A program made the translations under genes and the position numbers. 64,000 bases of DNA from Linepithema humile (taxonomy: Eukaryota > Arthropoda > Insecta > Hymenoptera > Formicidae), in contig NC_090128.1 of the NCBI RefSeq assembly GCF_040581485.1, positions 14,260,001 to 14,324,000 on the forward strand. Direction: 5' to 3'. The notes beneath the pieces are model-generated. The model ran no database searches and was not told the origin of the DNA. It saw only the letters and a list, made by a program, of their open reading frames with translations. Of the stretch, positions 38,701 through 52,900 are shown piece by piece (positions within the stretch are counted from its first letter, which is position 1; every line of letters begins with the position of its first letter).

Positions 38701-41082
38701 TTATAATTAGTTGAAATAATTTGGTGCTCGTATGTGTTTGGTACCAAATTAATTTACAGACTCTGTACTATCGAAATATATAAAAAATTGAATTTGTTGC
38801 TCGCTTTAAAGTATCGAGAAGCGACACTGTCGTCGCGGATTGATACGGCGCGGATTAAAAACGTTATAATTAGTTGAAATAATTTGTTGCTCGTATGTTT
38901 CTGGTCTCAAATTAATTTACAGGCTTTGTACTATCAAAATATATAAGAAATTGAATTTGTTGCTCGTTTTAAAGTATCGAGAAGCGACACTGTCTTCGCG
39001 GATTGATACGGCGCGGATTAAAAACGTTATAATTAGTTAAAATAATTTGTTGCTCGTATGTTTTTGGTACCAAATTTATCTGCAGACTTTGTAGTATCGA
39101 AATAAATAAGAAATTGAATTTGTTGCTCGTTTTAAAGTATCGAGAAGCGACACTGTCGTCGCGGATTGATACGGCGCGGATTAAAAACGTTATAATTAGT
39201 TGAAATAATTTGTTGCTCGTATGTGTTTGGTACCAAATTAATTTACAGACTCTGTACTATTGAAATATATAAGAAATTGAATTTGTTGCTCGTTTTAAAG
39301 TATCGAGAAGCGACACTGTCGTCGAGGATTGATACGGCGCGGATTAAAAACGTTATAATTAGTTGAAATAATTTGTTGCTCGTATGTGTTTGGTACCAAA
39401 TTAATTTACAGACTCTGTACTATTGAAATATATAAGAAATTGAATTTGTTGCTCGTTTTAAAGTATCGAGAAGCGACACTGTCGTCGAGGATTGATACGG
39501 CGCGGATTAAAAACGTTATAATTAGTTGAAATAATTTGTTGCTCGTATGTTTGGTACCAAATTAATTTACAGACTCTGTACTATTGAAATATATAAGAAA
39601 TTGAATTTGTTGATCGTTTTAAAGTATCGAGAAGCGACACTGTCGTCGCGGATTGATATGGCGCGGATTAAAAACGATATAATTAGTTAAAATAATTTGT
39701 TGCTCGTATGTTTTTGGTACCAAATTTATCTGCAGACTTTGTAGTATCGAAATATATAAGAAATTGAATTTGTTGCTCGTTTTAAAGTATCGAGAAGCGA
39801 CACTGTCGTCGCGGATTGATACGGCGCGGATTAAAATCGTTATAATTAATTGAAATAATTTGTTCTTTGTATGTTTCTGGTCTCAAATTAATTTACAGAC
39901 TTTGTACTATGGAAATATATAAGAAATTAAATTTGTTGCTCGTTTTAAAGTATCGAGAAGCGACACTGTCGTCGCGGATTGATATGGCGCGGATTAAAAA
40001 CGATATAATTAGTTAAAATAATTTGTTGCTCGTATGTTTTTGGTACCAAATTTATCTGCAGACTTTGTAGTATCGAAATATATAAGAAATTGAATTTGTT
40101 GCTCGTTTTAAAGTATCGAGAAGCGACACTGTCGTCGCGGATTGATACGGCGCGGATTAAAAACGTTATAATTAGTTGAAATAATTTGTTGCTCGTATGT
40201 GTTTGGTACCAAATTAATTTACAGACTCTGTACTATTGAAATATATAAGAAATTGAATTTGTTGCTCGTTTTAAAGTATCGAGAAGCGACACTGTCGTCG
40301 AGGACTGATACGGCGCGGATTAAAAACGTTATAATTAGTTGAAATAATTTGTTGCTCGTATGTTTGGTACCAAATTAATTTACAGACTCTGTACTATTGA
40401 AATATATAAGAAATTGAATTTGTTGATCGTTTTAAAGTATCGAGAAGCGACACTGTCGTCGCGGATTGATATGGCGCGGATTAAAAACGATATAATTAGT
40501 TAAAATAATTTGTTGCTCGTATGTTTTTGGTACCAAATTTATCTGCAGACTTTGTAGTATCGAAATATATAAGAAATTAAATTTGTTGCTCGTTTTAAAG
40601 TATCGAGAAGCGACACTGTCGTCGCGGATTGATACGGCGCGGATTAAAAACGTTATAATTAGTTGAAATAATTAGTTGCTCGTATGTGTTTGGTACCAAA
40701 TTAATTTACAGACTTTGTACTATCGAAATATATAAGAAATTGAATTTGTTGCTCGTTTTAAAGTATCGAGAAGCGACACTGTATTCGCGCATTGATACGG
40801 CGCGGATTAAAATCGTTATAATTAATTGAAATAATTTGTTCTTCGTATGTTTTTGGTCTCAAATTAATTTACAGACTTTGTACTATCGAAATATATAAGA
40901 AATTAAATTTGTTGCTCGTTTTAAAGTATCGAGAAGCGACACCGCTGCTCGTCGCGGATTGATACGGCGCGGATTAAAATCGTTATAATTAGTTGAAATA
41001 ATTTGTTCTTCGTATGTTTCTGGTCTCAAATTAATTTACAGACTTTGTACTATCGAAATATATAAGAAATTAAATTTGTTGC
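29793..41082. repeat. Tandem 24-mer higher-order repeat, 2.9 units of 3904 bp
   Basis: Units run 29793-33697, 33698-37601 and 37602 to about 41082, where the third is cut short. Twenty-four monomers including four 161-bp copies give 24 x 163 - 8 = 3904. The second unit is exactly that, and its four short copies end near 34510, 35649, 36462 and 37439. The first is 3905 owing to one extra G in GATACGGGCGCG near 30389. By eye the units differ at only a few bases in 3.9 kb, such as CTGTTGTCG near 37204 and AGTATTGAG near 37350. The last part of each unit contains most of the 9-mer order. Confidence 0.92.
40943..40950. repeat. Private 4-bp expansion in a monomer
   Basis: GCGACAC is followed by CGCTGCTC and then GTCGCGG, where other copies have GCGACACTGTCGTCGCGG. 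Four extra bases are present and the inverted repeat of the core is disrupted. The matching position of the other two 24-mer units is normal, so the change is newer than the 24-mer amplification, or is an assembly error close to the end of the block. Confidence 0.8.
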
Positions 41083-41347
41083 TTGTTTTAAAGTATCGAG
41101 AAGCGACACTGTCGTCGCGGATTGATACGGCGCGGATTAAAAACGTTATAATTAGTTGAAATAATTGTTGCTTGTATGTGTTTGGTGCCAAATTAATTTA
41201 CAGACCCTGTACTATCGAAATATATAAGAAATTGAATTTGTTGCTCGTTTTAAAGTATCGAGAAGCGACACTGTCGTCGCGGATTGATACGGCGCGGATT
41301 AAAAACGTTATAATTAGTTGAAATAATTTGTTGCTCGTATGTTTCTG
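41083..41347. repeat. Array link with a GGTGCC monomer
   Basis: This stretch begins where the third 24-mer unit stops matching the second (GCTTG instead of GCTCG near 41083). It contains a GGTGCC-start copy (about 41186) with CAGACCCTG. The same copy precedes the PstI-type GATACGACGCGG copy at 43464, so this link belongs by descent to the 13-mer unit that follows. Confidence 0.75.
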
Positions 41348-43463
41348 GTACCAAATTTATCTGCAGACTTTGTAGTATCGAAATATATAAGAAATTGAAT
41401 TTGTTGCTCGTTTTAAAGTATCGAGAAGCGACACTGTCGTCGCGGATTGATACGACGCGGATTAAAAACGTTATAATTAGTTGAAATAATTAGTTGCTCG
41501 TATGTGTTTGGTACCAAATTAATTTACAGACTCTGTACTATCGAAATATATAAGAAATTGAATTTGTTGCTCCTTTTAAAGTATCGAGAAGCGACACTGT
41601 CGTCGCGCATTGATACGGCGCGGATTAAAATCGTTATAATTAATTGAAATAATTTGTTCTTTGTATGTTTCTGGTCTCAAATTAATTTACAGACTTTGTA
41701 CTATGGAAATATATAAGAAATTAAATTTGTTGCTCGTTTTAAAGTATCGAGAAGCGACACTGTCGTCGCGGATTGATATGGCGCGGATTAAAAACGATAT
41801 AATTAGTTAAAATAATTTGTTGCTCGTATGTTTTTGGTACCAAATTTATCTGCAGATTTTGTAGTATCGAAATATATAAGAAATTGAATTTGTTGCTTGT
41901 TTTAAAGTATCGAGAAGCGACACTGTCGTCGCGGATTGATACGGCGCGGATTAAAAACGTTATAATTAGTTGAAATAATTTGTTGCTCGTATGTGTTTGG
42001 TACCAAATTAATTTACAGACTCTGTACTATTGAAATATATAAGAAATTGAATTTGTTGCTCGTTTTAAAGTATCGAGAAGCGACACTGTCGTCGAGGACT
42101 GATACGGCGCGGATTAAAAACGTTATAATTAGTTGAAATAATTTGTTGCTCGTATGTTTGGTACCAAATTAATTTACAGACTCTGTACTATTGAAATATA
42201 TAAGAAATTGAATTTGTTGATCGTTTTAAAGTATCGAGAAGCGACACTGTCGTCGCGGATTGATATGGCGCGGATTAAAAACGATATAATTAGTTAAAAT
42301 AATTTGTTGCTCGTATGTTTTTGGTACCAAATTTATCTGCAGACTTTGTAGTATCGAAATATATAAGAAATTAAATTTGTTGCTCGTTTTAAAGTATCGA
42401 GAAGCGACACTGTCGTCGCGGATTGATACGGCGCGGATTAAAAACGTTATAATTAGTTGAAATAATTAGTTGCTCGTATGTGTTTGGTACCAAATTAATT
42501 TACAGACTTTGTACTATCGAAATATATAAGAAATTGAATTTGTTGCTCGTTTTAAAGTATCGAGAAGCGACACTGTATTCGCGCATTGATACGGCGCGGA
42601 TTAAAATCGTTATAATTAATTGAAATAATTTGTTCTTCGTATGTTTCTGGTCTCAAATTAATTTACAGACTTTGTACTATCGAAATATATAAGAAATTAA
42701 ATTTGTTGCTTGTTTTAAAGTATCGAGAAGCGACACTGTCGTCGCGGATTGATACGGCGCGGATTAAAAACGTTATAATTAGTTGAAATAATTAGTTGCT
42801 CGTATGTGTTTGGTACCAAATTAATTTACAGACTTTGTACTATCGAAATATATAAGAAATTGAATTTGTTGCTCGTTTTAAAGTATCGAGAAGCGACACT
42901 GTATTCGCGCATTGATACGGCGCGGATTAAAATCGTTATAATTAATTGAAATAATTTGTTCTTCGTATGTTTTTGGTCTCAAATTAATTTACAGACTTTG
43001 TACTATCGAAATATATAAGAAATTAAATTTGTTGCTCGTTTTAAAGTATCGAGAAGCGACACTGTCGTCGCGGATTGATACGGCGCGGATTAAAATCGTT
43101 ATAATTAGTTGAAATAATTTGTTCTTCGTATGTTTCTGGTCTCAAATTAATTTACAGACTTTGTACTATCGAAATATATAAGAAATTAAATTTGTTGCTT
43201 GTTTTAAAGTATCGAGAAGCGACACTGTCGTCGCGGATTGATACGGCGCGGATTAAAAACGTTATAATTAGTTGAAATAATTGTTGCTTGTATGTGTTTG
43301 GTGCCAAATTAATTTACAGACCCTGTACTATCGAAATATATAAGAAATTGAATTTGTTGCTCGTTTTAAAGTATCGAGAAGCGACACTGTCGTCGCGGAT
43401 TGATACGGCGCGGATTAAAAACGTTATAATTAGTTGAAATAATTTGTTGCTCGTATGTTTCTG
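41348..43463. repeat. 13-mer higher-order unit, 2116 bp
   Basis: Monomer starts are 41348, 41511, 41674, 41837, 42000, 42161, 42324, 42487, 42650, 42813, 42976, 43139 and 43301. One 161-bp copy and one copy short by a base (AATAATTGTTGCTTG) explain 2116 rather than 2119. Compared with the next unit it contains an extra two-monomer step: TATTCG at 42576 and again at 42902, 326 bp apart. The last copy starts with GGTGCC. Confidence 0.88.
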
Positions 43464-44764
43464 GTACCAAATTTATCTGCAGACTTTGTAGTATCGAAAT
43501 ATATAAGAAATTGAATTTGTTGCTCGTTTTAAAGTATCGAGAAGCGACACTGTCGTCGCGGATTGATACGACGCGGATTAAAAACGTTATAATTAGTTGA
43601 AATAATTAGTTGCTCGTATGTGTTTGGTACCAAATTAATTTACAGACTCTGTACTATCGAAATATATAAGAAATTGAATTTGTTGCTCCTTTTAAAGTAT
43701 CGAGAAGCGACACTGTCGTCGCGCATTGATACGGCGCGGATTAAAATCGTTATAATTAGTTGAAATAATTTGTTGCTCGTATGTTTGGTACCAAATTAAT
43801 TTACAGACTCTGTACTATTGAAATATATAAGAAATTGAATTTGTTGATCGTTTTAAAGTATCGAGAAGCGACACTGTCGTCGCGGATTGATATGGCGCGG
43901 ATTAAAAACGATATAATTAGTTAAAATAATTTGTTGCTCGTATGTTTTTGGTACCAAATTTATCTGCAGACTTTGTAGTATCGAAATATATAAGAAATTA
44001 AATTTGTTGCTCGTTTTAAAGTATCGAGAAGCGACACTGTCGTCGCGGATTGATACGGCGCGGATTAAAAACGTTATAATTAGTTGAAATAATTAGTTGC
44101 TCGTATGTGTTTGGTACCAAATTAATTTACAGACTTTGTACTATCGAAATATATAAGAAATTGAATTTGTTGCTCGTTTTAAAGTATCGAGAAGCGACAC
44201 TGTATTCGCGCATTGATACGGCGCGGATTAAAATCGTTATAATTAATTGAAATAATTTGTTCTTCGTATGTTTTTGGTCTCAAATTAATTTACAGACTTT
44301 GTACTATCGAAATATATAAGAAATTAAATTTGTTGCTCGTTTTAAAGTATCGAGAAGCGACACTGTCGTCGCGGATTGATACGGCGCGGATTAAAATCGT
44401 TATAATTAGTTGAAATAATTTGTTCTTCGTATGTTTCTGGTCTCAAATTAATTTACAGACTTTGTACTATCGAAATATATAAGAAATTAAATTTGTTGCT
44501 TGTTTTAAAGTATCGAGAAGCGACACTGTCGTCGCGGATTGATACGGCGCGGATTAAAAACGTTATAATTAGTTGAAATAATTGTTGCTTGTATGTGTTT
44601 GGTGCCAAATTAATTTACAGACCCTGTACTATCGAAATATATAAGAAATTGAATTTGTTGCTCGTTTTAAAGTATCGAGAAGCGACACTGTCGTCGCGGA
44701 TTGATACGGCGCGGATTAAAAACGTTATAATTAGTTGAAATAATTTGTTGCTCGTATGTGTTTG
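43464..44764. repeat. Shortened second copy of the 13-mer
   Basis: It starts with the same PstI-type GATACGACGCGG copy, then has a chimeric monomer at 43627-43787. That monomer begins as the GCGCATTG subtype and ends as the 161-bp subtype, so three monomers found in the first unit are missing. Downstream markers then lie 1301 bp after those of the first unit (TATTCG 42902/44203, GGTGCC 43301/44602). The order is otherwise kept. Confidence 0.85.
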
Positions 44765-47700
44765 GTACCAAATTAATTTACAGACTCTGTACTATTGAAA
44801 TATATAAGAAATTGAATTTGTTGCTCGTTTTAAAGTATCGAGAAGCGACACTGTCGTCGCGGATTGATATGGCGCGAATTAAAAACGATATAATTAGTTA
44901 AAATAATTTGTTGCTCGTATGTTTTTGGTACCAAATTTATCTGCAGACTTTGTAGTATTGAAATATATAAGAAATTGAATTTGTTGCTCGTTTTAAAGTA
45001 TCGAGAAGCGACACTGTCGTCGCGGATTGATACGGCGCGGATTAAAAACGTTATAATTAGTTGAAATAATTAGTTGCTCGTATGTGTTTGGTACCAATTT
45101 AATTTACAGACTCTGTACTATCGTAATATATAAGAAATTGAATTTGTTGCTCGTTTTAAAGTATCGAGAAGCGACACTGTCGTCGCGCATTGATACGGCG
45201 CGGATTAAAATCGTTATAATTAGTTGAAATAATTTGTTCTTTGTATGTTTCTGGTCTCAAATTAATTTACAGACTTTGTACTATGGAAATATATAAGAAA
45301 TTAAATTTGTTGCTCGTTTTAAAGTATCGAGAAGCGACACTGTCGTCGCGGATTGATATGGCGCGGATTAAAAACGATATAATTAGTTAAAATAATTTGT
45401 TGCTCGTATGTTTTTGGTACCAAATTTATCTGCAGACTTTGTAGTATCGAAATATATAAAAAATTGAATTTGTTGCTCGTTTTAAAGTATCGAGAAGCGA
45501 CACTGTCGTCGCGGATTGATACGGCGCGGATTAAAAACGTTATAATTAGTTGAAATAATTTGTTGCTCGTATGTGTTTGGTACCAAATTAATTTACAGAC
45601 TCTGTACTATTGAAATATATAAGAAATTGTATTTGTTGCTCGTTTTAAAGTATCGAGAAGCGACACTGTCGTTGAGGATTGATACGGCGCGGATTAAAAA
45701 CGTTATAATTAGTTGAAATAATTTGTTGCTTGTATGTTTGGTACCAAATTAATTTACAGACTCTGTACTATTGAAATATATAAGAAATTGAATTTGTTGA
45801 TCGTTTTAAAGTATCGAGAAGCGACACTGTCGTCGCGGATTGATATGGCGCGGATTAAAAACGATATAATTAGTTAAAATAATTTGTTGCTCGTATGTTT
45901 TTGGTACCAAATTTATCTGCAGACTTTGTAGTATCGAAATATATATGAAATTGAATTTGTTGCTCGTTTTAAAGTATCGAGAAGCGACACTGTCGTCGCG
46001 GATTGATACGGCGCGGATTTAAAACGTTATAATTAGTTGAAATAATTAGTTGCTCGTATGTGTTTGGTACCAAATTAATTTACAGACTTTGTACTATCGA
46101 AATATATAAGAAATTGAATTTGTTGCTCGTTTTAAAGTATCGAGAAGCGACACTGTCGTCGCGGATTGATACGGCGCGGATTAAAAACGTTATAATTAGT
46201 TGAAATAATTAGTTGCTCGTATGTTTTTGGTACCAAACTTATCTGCAGACTTTGTAGTATCGAAATATATAAGAAATTGAATTTGTTGCTCGTTTTAAAG
46301 TATCGAGAAGCGACACTGTCGTCGCGGATTGATACGGCGCGTATTAAAAACGTTATAATTAGTTGAAATAATTAGTTGCTCGTATGTGTTTGGTACCAAA
46401 TTAATTTACAGACTCTGTACTATTGAAATATATAAGAAATTGAATTTGTTGCTCGTTTTAAAGTATCGAGAAGCGACACTGTCGTCGAGGATTGATACGG
46501 CGCGGATTAAAAACGTTATAATTAGTTGAAATAATTTGTTGCTCGTATGTTTGGTACCAAATTAATTTACAGACTCTGTACTATTGAATTATATAAGAAA
46601 TTGAATTTGTTGATCGTTTTAAAGTATCGAGAAGCGACACTGTCGTCGCGGATTGATATGGCGCGGATTAAAAACGATATAATTAGTTAAAATAATTTGT
46701 TGCTCGTATGTTTTTGGTACCAAATTTATCTGCAGACTTTGTAGTATCGAAATATATAAGAAATTGAATTTGTTGCTCGTTTTAAAGTATCGAGAAGCGA
46801 CACTGTCGTCGCGGATTGATACGGCGCGGATTAAAAACGTTATAATTAGTTGAAATAATTAGTTGCTCGTATGTGTTTGGTACCAAATTAATTTACAGAC
46901 TTTGTACTATCGAAATATATAAGAAATTGAATTTGTTGCTCGTTTTAAAGTATCGAGAAGCGACACTGTCGTCGCGGATTGAAACGGCGCGGATTAAAAA
47001 CGTTATAATTAGTTGAAATAATTTGTTGCTCGTATGTGTTTGGTACCAAATTAATTTACAGACTCTGTACTATCGAAATATATAAGAAATTGAATTTGTT
47101 GCTCGTTTTAAAGTATCGAGAAGCGACACTGTCGTCGCGGATTGAAACGGCGCGGATTAAAAACGTTATAATTAGTTGAAATAATTTGTTGCTCGTATGT
47201 GTTTGGTACCAAATTAATTTACAGACACTGTACTTTCGAAATATATAAGAAATTGAATTTGTTGCTCGTTTTAAAGTATCGAGAAGCGACACTGTCGTCG
47301 CGGATTGATACGGCGCGGATTAAAAACGTTATAATTAGTTGAAATAATTAGTTGCTCGTATGTGTTTGGTACTAAATTAATTTACAGACTTTGTACTATC
47401 GAAATATATAAGAAATTGAATTTGTTGCTGGTTTTAAAGTATCGAGAAGCGACACTGTCGTCGCGGATTGATACGGCGCGGATTAAAATCGTTATAATTA
47501 GTTGAAATAATTGGTTCTTCGTATGTTTTTGGTCTCAAATTAATTTACAGACTTTGTACTATTGAAATATATAAGAAATTGAATTTGTTGCTTGTTTTAA
47601 AGTATCGAGAAGCGACACTGTCTTCGCGGATTGATACGGCGCGGATTAAAAACGTTATAATTAGTTGAAATAATTTGTTGCTCGTATGTGTTTGGTACCA

Positions 47701-49872
47701 AATTAATTTACAGACTCTGTACTATCGAAATATATAAGAAATTGAATTTGTTGCTCGTTTTAAAGTATCTAGAAGCGACACTGTCGTCGCGGATTGATAT
47801 GGCGCGGATTAAAAACGATATAATTAGTTAAAATAATTTGTTGCTCGTATGTTTTTGGTACCAAATTTATCTGCAGACTTTGTAGTATCGAAATATATAA
47901 GAAATTGAATTTGTTGCTCGTTTTAAAGTATCGAGAAGCGACACTGTCGTCGCGGATTGATACGGCGCGGATTAAAAACGTTATAATTAGTTGAAATAAT
48001 TTGTTGCTCGTATGTGTTTGGTACCAAATTAATTTACAGACTCTGTACTATTGAAATATATAAGAAATTGAATTTGTTGCTCGTTTTAAAGTATCGAGAA
48101 GCGACACTGTCGTCGAGGATTGATACGGCGCGGATTAAAAACGTTATAATTAGTTGAAATAATTTGTTGCTCGTATGTTTGGTACCAAATTAATTTACAG
48201 ACTCTGTACTATTGAAATATATAAGAAATTGAATTTGTTGATCGTTTTAAAGTATCGAGAAGCGACACTGTCGTCGCGGATTGATATGGCGCGGATTAAA
48301 AACGATATAATTAGTTAAAATAATTTGTTGCTCGTATGTTTTTGGTACCAAATTTATCTGCAGACTTTGTAGTATCGAAATATATAAGAAATTGAATTTG
48401 TTGCTCGTTTTAAAGTATCGAGAAGCGACACTGTCGTCGCGGATTGATACGGCGCGGATTAAAAACGTTATAATTAGTTGAAATAATTAGTTGCTCGTAT
48501 GTGTTTGGTACCAATTTAATTTACAGACTCTGTACTATCGAAATATATAAGAAATTGAATTTGTTGCTCCTTTTAAAGTATCGAGAAGCGACACTGTCGT
48601 CGCGCATTGATACGGCGCGGATTAAAATCGTTATAATTAATTGAAATAATTTGTTCTTTGTATGTTTCTGGTCTCAAATTAATTTACAGACTTTGTACTA
48701 TGGAAATATATAAGAAATTAAATTTGTTGCTCGTTTTAAAGTATCGAGAAGCGACACTGTCGTCGCGGATTGATATGGCGCGGATTAAAAACGATATAAT
48801 TAGTTAAAATAATTTGTTGCTCGTATGTTTTTGGTACCAAATTTATCTGCAGACTTTGTAGTATCGAAATATATAAGAAATTGAATTTGTTGCTCGTTTT
48901 AAAGTATCGAGAAGCGACACTGTCGTCGCGGATTGATACGGCGCGGATTAAAAACGTTATAATTAGTTGAAATAATTTGTTGCTCGTATGTGTTTGGTAC
49001 CAAATTAATTTACAGACTCTGTACTATTGAAATATATAAGAAATTGAATTTGTTGCTCGTTTTAAAGTATCGAGAAGCGACACTGTCGTCGAGGATTGAT
49101 ACGGCGCGGATTAAAAACGTTATAATTAGTTGAAATAATTTGTTGCTCGTATGTTTGGTACCAAATTAATTTACAGACTCTGTACTATTGAAATATATAA
49201 GAAATTGAATTTGTTGATCGTTTTAAAGTATCGAGAAGCGACACTGTCGTCGCGGATTGATACGGCGCGGATTAAAAACGTTATAATTAGTTGAAATAAT
49301 TTGGTGCTCGTATGTGTTTGGTACCAAATTAATTTACAGACTCTGTACTATCGAAATATATAAAAAATTGAATTTGTTGCTCGCTTTAAAGTATCGAGAA
49401 GCGACACTGTCGTCGCGGATTGATACGGCGCGGATTAAAAACGTTATAATTAGTTGAAATAATTTGTTGCTCGTATGTTTCTGGTCTCAAATTAATTTAC
49501 AGACTTTGTACTATCAAAATATATAAGAAATTGAATTTTTTGCTCGTTTTAAAGTATCGAGAAGCGACACTGTTGTCGCGGATTGATACGGCGCGGATTA
49601 AAAACGTTATAATTAGTTGAAATAATTTGTTGCTCGTATGTTTCTGGTACCAAATTTATCTGCAGACTTTGTAGTATCGAAATATATAAGAAATTGAATT
49701 TGTTGCTCGTTTTAAAGTATCGAGAAGCGACACTGTCGTCGCGGATTGATACGGCGCGGATTAAAAACGTTATGATTAGTTGAAATAATTTGTTGCTCGT
49801 ATGTGTTTGGTACCAAATTAATTTACAGACTCTGTACTTTCGAAATATATAAGAAATTGAATTTGTTGCTCG

Positions 49873-49909
<37 letters not shown>

Positions 49910-52900
49910 AGTATCGAGAAGCGACACTGTCGTCGCGGATTGATACGGCGCGGATTAAAATCGTTATAATTAGTTGAAATAATTTGTTCTTTGTATGTGT
50001 TTGGTACCAAATTAATTTACAGACTCTGTACTATCGAAATATATAAGAAATTGAATTTGTTGCTTGTTTTAAAGTATCGAGAAGCGACACTGTCGTCGCG
50101 GATTGATACGGCGCGGATTAAAAACGTTATAATTAGTTGAAATAATTTGGTGCTCGTATGTGTTTGGTACCAAATTAATTTACAGACTCTGTACTATCGA
50201 AATATATAAAAAATTGAATTTGTTGCTCGCTTTAAAGTATCGAGAAGCGACACTGTCGTCGCGGATTGATACGGCGCGGATTAAAAACGTTATAATTAGT
50301 TGAAATAATTTGTTGCTCGTATGTTTCTGGTCTCAAATTAATTTACAGGCTTTGTACTATCAAAATATATAAGAAATTGAATTTGTTGCTCGTTTTAAAG
50401 TATCGAGAAGCGACACTGTCGTCGCGGATTGAAACGGCGCGGATTAAAAACGTTATAATTAGTTGAAATAATTTGTTGCTCGTATGTGTTTGGTACCAAA
50501 TTAATTTACAGACTCTGTACTATCGAAATATATAAGAAATTGAATTTGTTGCTCGTTTTAAAGTATCTAGAAGCGACACTGTCGTCGCGGATTGATATGG
50601 CGCGGATTAAAAACGATATAATTAGTTAAAATAATTTGTTGCTCGTATGTTTTTGGTACCAAATTTATCTGCAGACTTTGTAGTATCGAAATATATAAGA
50701 AATTGAATTTGTTGCTCGTTTTAAAGTATCGAGAAGCGACACTGTCGTCGCGGATTGATACGGCGCGGATTAAAAACGTTATAATTAGTTGAAATAATTA
50801 GTTGCTCGTATGTGTTTGGTACCAAATTAATTTACAGACTTTGTACTATCGAAATATATAAGAAATTGAATTTGTTGCTCGTTTTAAAGTATCGAGAAGC
50901 GACACTGTCGTCGCGGATTGAAACGGCGCGGATTAAAAACGTTATAATTAGTTGAAATAATTTGTTGCTCGTATGTGTTTGGTACCAAATTAATTTACAG
51001 ACTCTGTACTATTGAAATATATAAGAAATTGAATTTGTTGCTCGTTTTAAAGTATCGAGAAGCGACACTGTCGTCGAGGATTGATACGGCGCGGATTAAA
51101 AACGTTATAATTAGTTGAAATAATTTGTTGCTCGTATGTTTGGTACCAAATTAATTTACAGACTCTGTACTATTGAAATATATAAGAAATTGAATTTGTT
51201 GATCGTTTTAAAGTATCGAGAAGCGACACTGTCGTCGCGGATTGATACGGCGCGGATTAAAAACGTTATAATTAGTTGAAATAATTTGGTGCTCGTATGT
51301 GTTTGGTACCAAATTAATTTACAGACTCTGTACTATCGAAATATATAAAAAATTGAATTTGTTGCTCGCTTTAAAGTATCGAGAAGCGACACTGTCGTCG
51401 CGGATTGATACGGCGCGGATTAAAAACGTTATAATTAGTTGAAATAATTTGTTGCTCGTATGTTTCTGGTCTCAAATTAATTTACAGGCTTTGTACTATC
51501 AAAATATATAAGAAATTCAATTTGTTGCTCGTTTTAAAGTATCGAGAAGCGACACTGTCGTCGCGGATTGATACGGCGCGGATTAAAAACGTTATAATTA
51601 GTTGAAATAATTTGTTGCTCGTATGTTTCTGGTACCAAATTTATCTGCAGACTTTGTAGTATCGAAATATATAAGAAATTGAATTTGTTGCTCGTTTTAA
51701 AGTATCGAGAAGCGACACTGTCGTCGCGGATTGATACGGCGCGGATTAAAAACGTTATAATTAGTTGAAATAATTTGTTGCTCGTATGTGTTTGGTACCA
51801 AATTAATTTACAGACTCTGTACTTTCGAAATATATAAGAAATTGAATTTGTTGCTCGTTTTAAAGTATCGAGAAGCGACACTGTCGTCGCGGATTGATAC
51901 GGCGCGGATTAAAATCGTTATAATTAGTTGAAATAATTTGTTCTTTGTATGTTTTTGGTCTCAAATTAATTTACATACTTTGTACTATCGAAATATATAA
52001 GAAATTGAATTTGTTGCTTGTTTTAAAGTATCGAGAAGCGACACTGTCGTCGCGGATTGATACGGCGCGGATTAAAAACGTTATAATTAGTTGAAATAAT
52101 TTGGTGCTCGTATGTGTTTGGTACCAAATTAATTTACAGACTCTGTACTATCGAAATATATAAAAAATTGAATTTGTTGCTCGCTTTAAAGTATCGAGAA
52201 GCGACACTGTCGTCGCGGATTGATACGGCGCGGATTAAAAACGTTATAATTAGTTGAAATAATTTGTTGCTCGTATGTTTCTGGTCTCAAATTAATTTAC
52301 AGGCTTTGTACTATCAAAATATATAAGAAATTGAATTTGTTGCTCGTTTTAAAGTATCGAGAAGCGACACTGTCGTCGCGGATTGATACGGCGCGGATTA
52401 AAAACGATATAATTAGTTAAAATAATTTGTTGCTCGTATGTTTTTGGTACCAAATTTATCTGCAGACTTTGTAGTATCGAAATATATAAGAAATTGAATT
52501 TGTTGCTCGTTTTAAAGTATCGAGAAGCGACACTGTCGTCGCGGATTGATACGGCGCGGATTAAAAACGTTATAATTAGTTGAAATAATTAGTTGCTCGT
52601 ATGTGTTTGGTACCAAATTAATTTACAGACTTTGTACTATCGAAATATATAAGAAATTGAATTTGTTGCTCGTTTTAAAGTATCGAGAAGCGACACTGTA
52701 TTCGCGCATTGATACGGCGCTGATTAAAATCGTTATAATTAATTGAAATAATTTGTTCTTCGTATGTTTTTGGTCTCAAATTAATTTACAGACTTTGTAC
52801 TATTGAAATATATAAGAAATTGAATTTGTTGCTCGTTTTAAAGTATCGAGAAACGACACTGTCGTCGCGGATTGATATGGCGCGGATTAAAAACGATATA

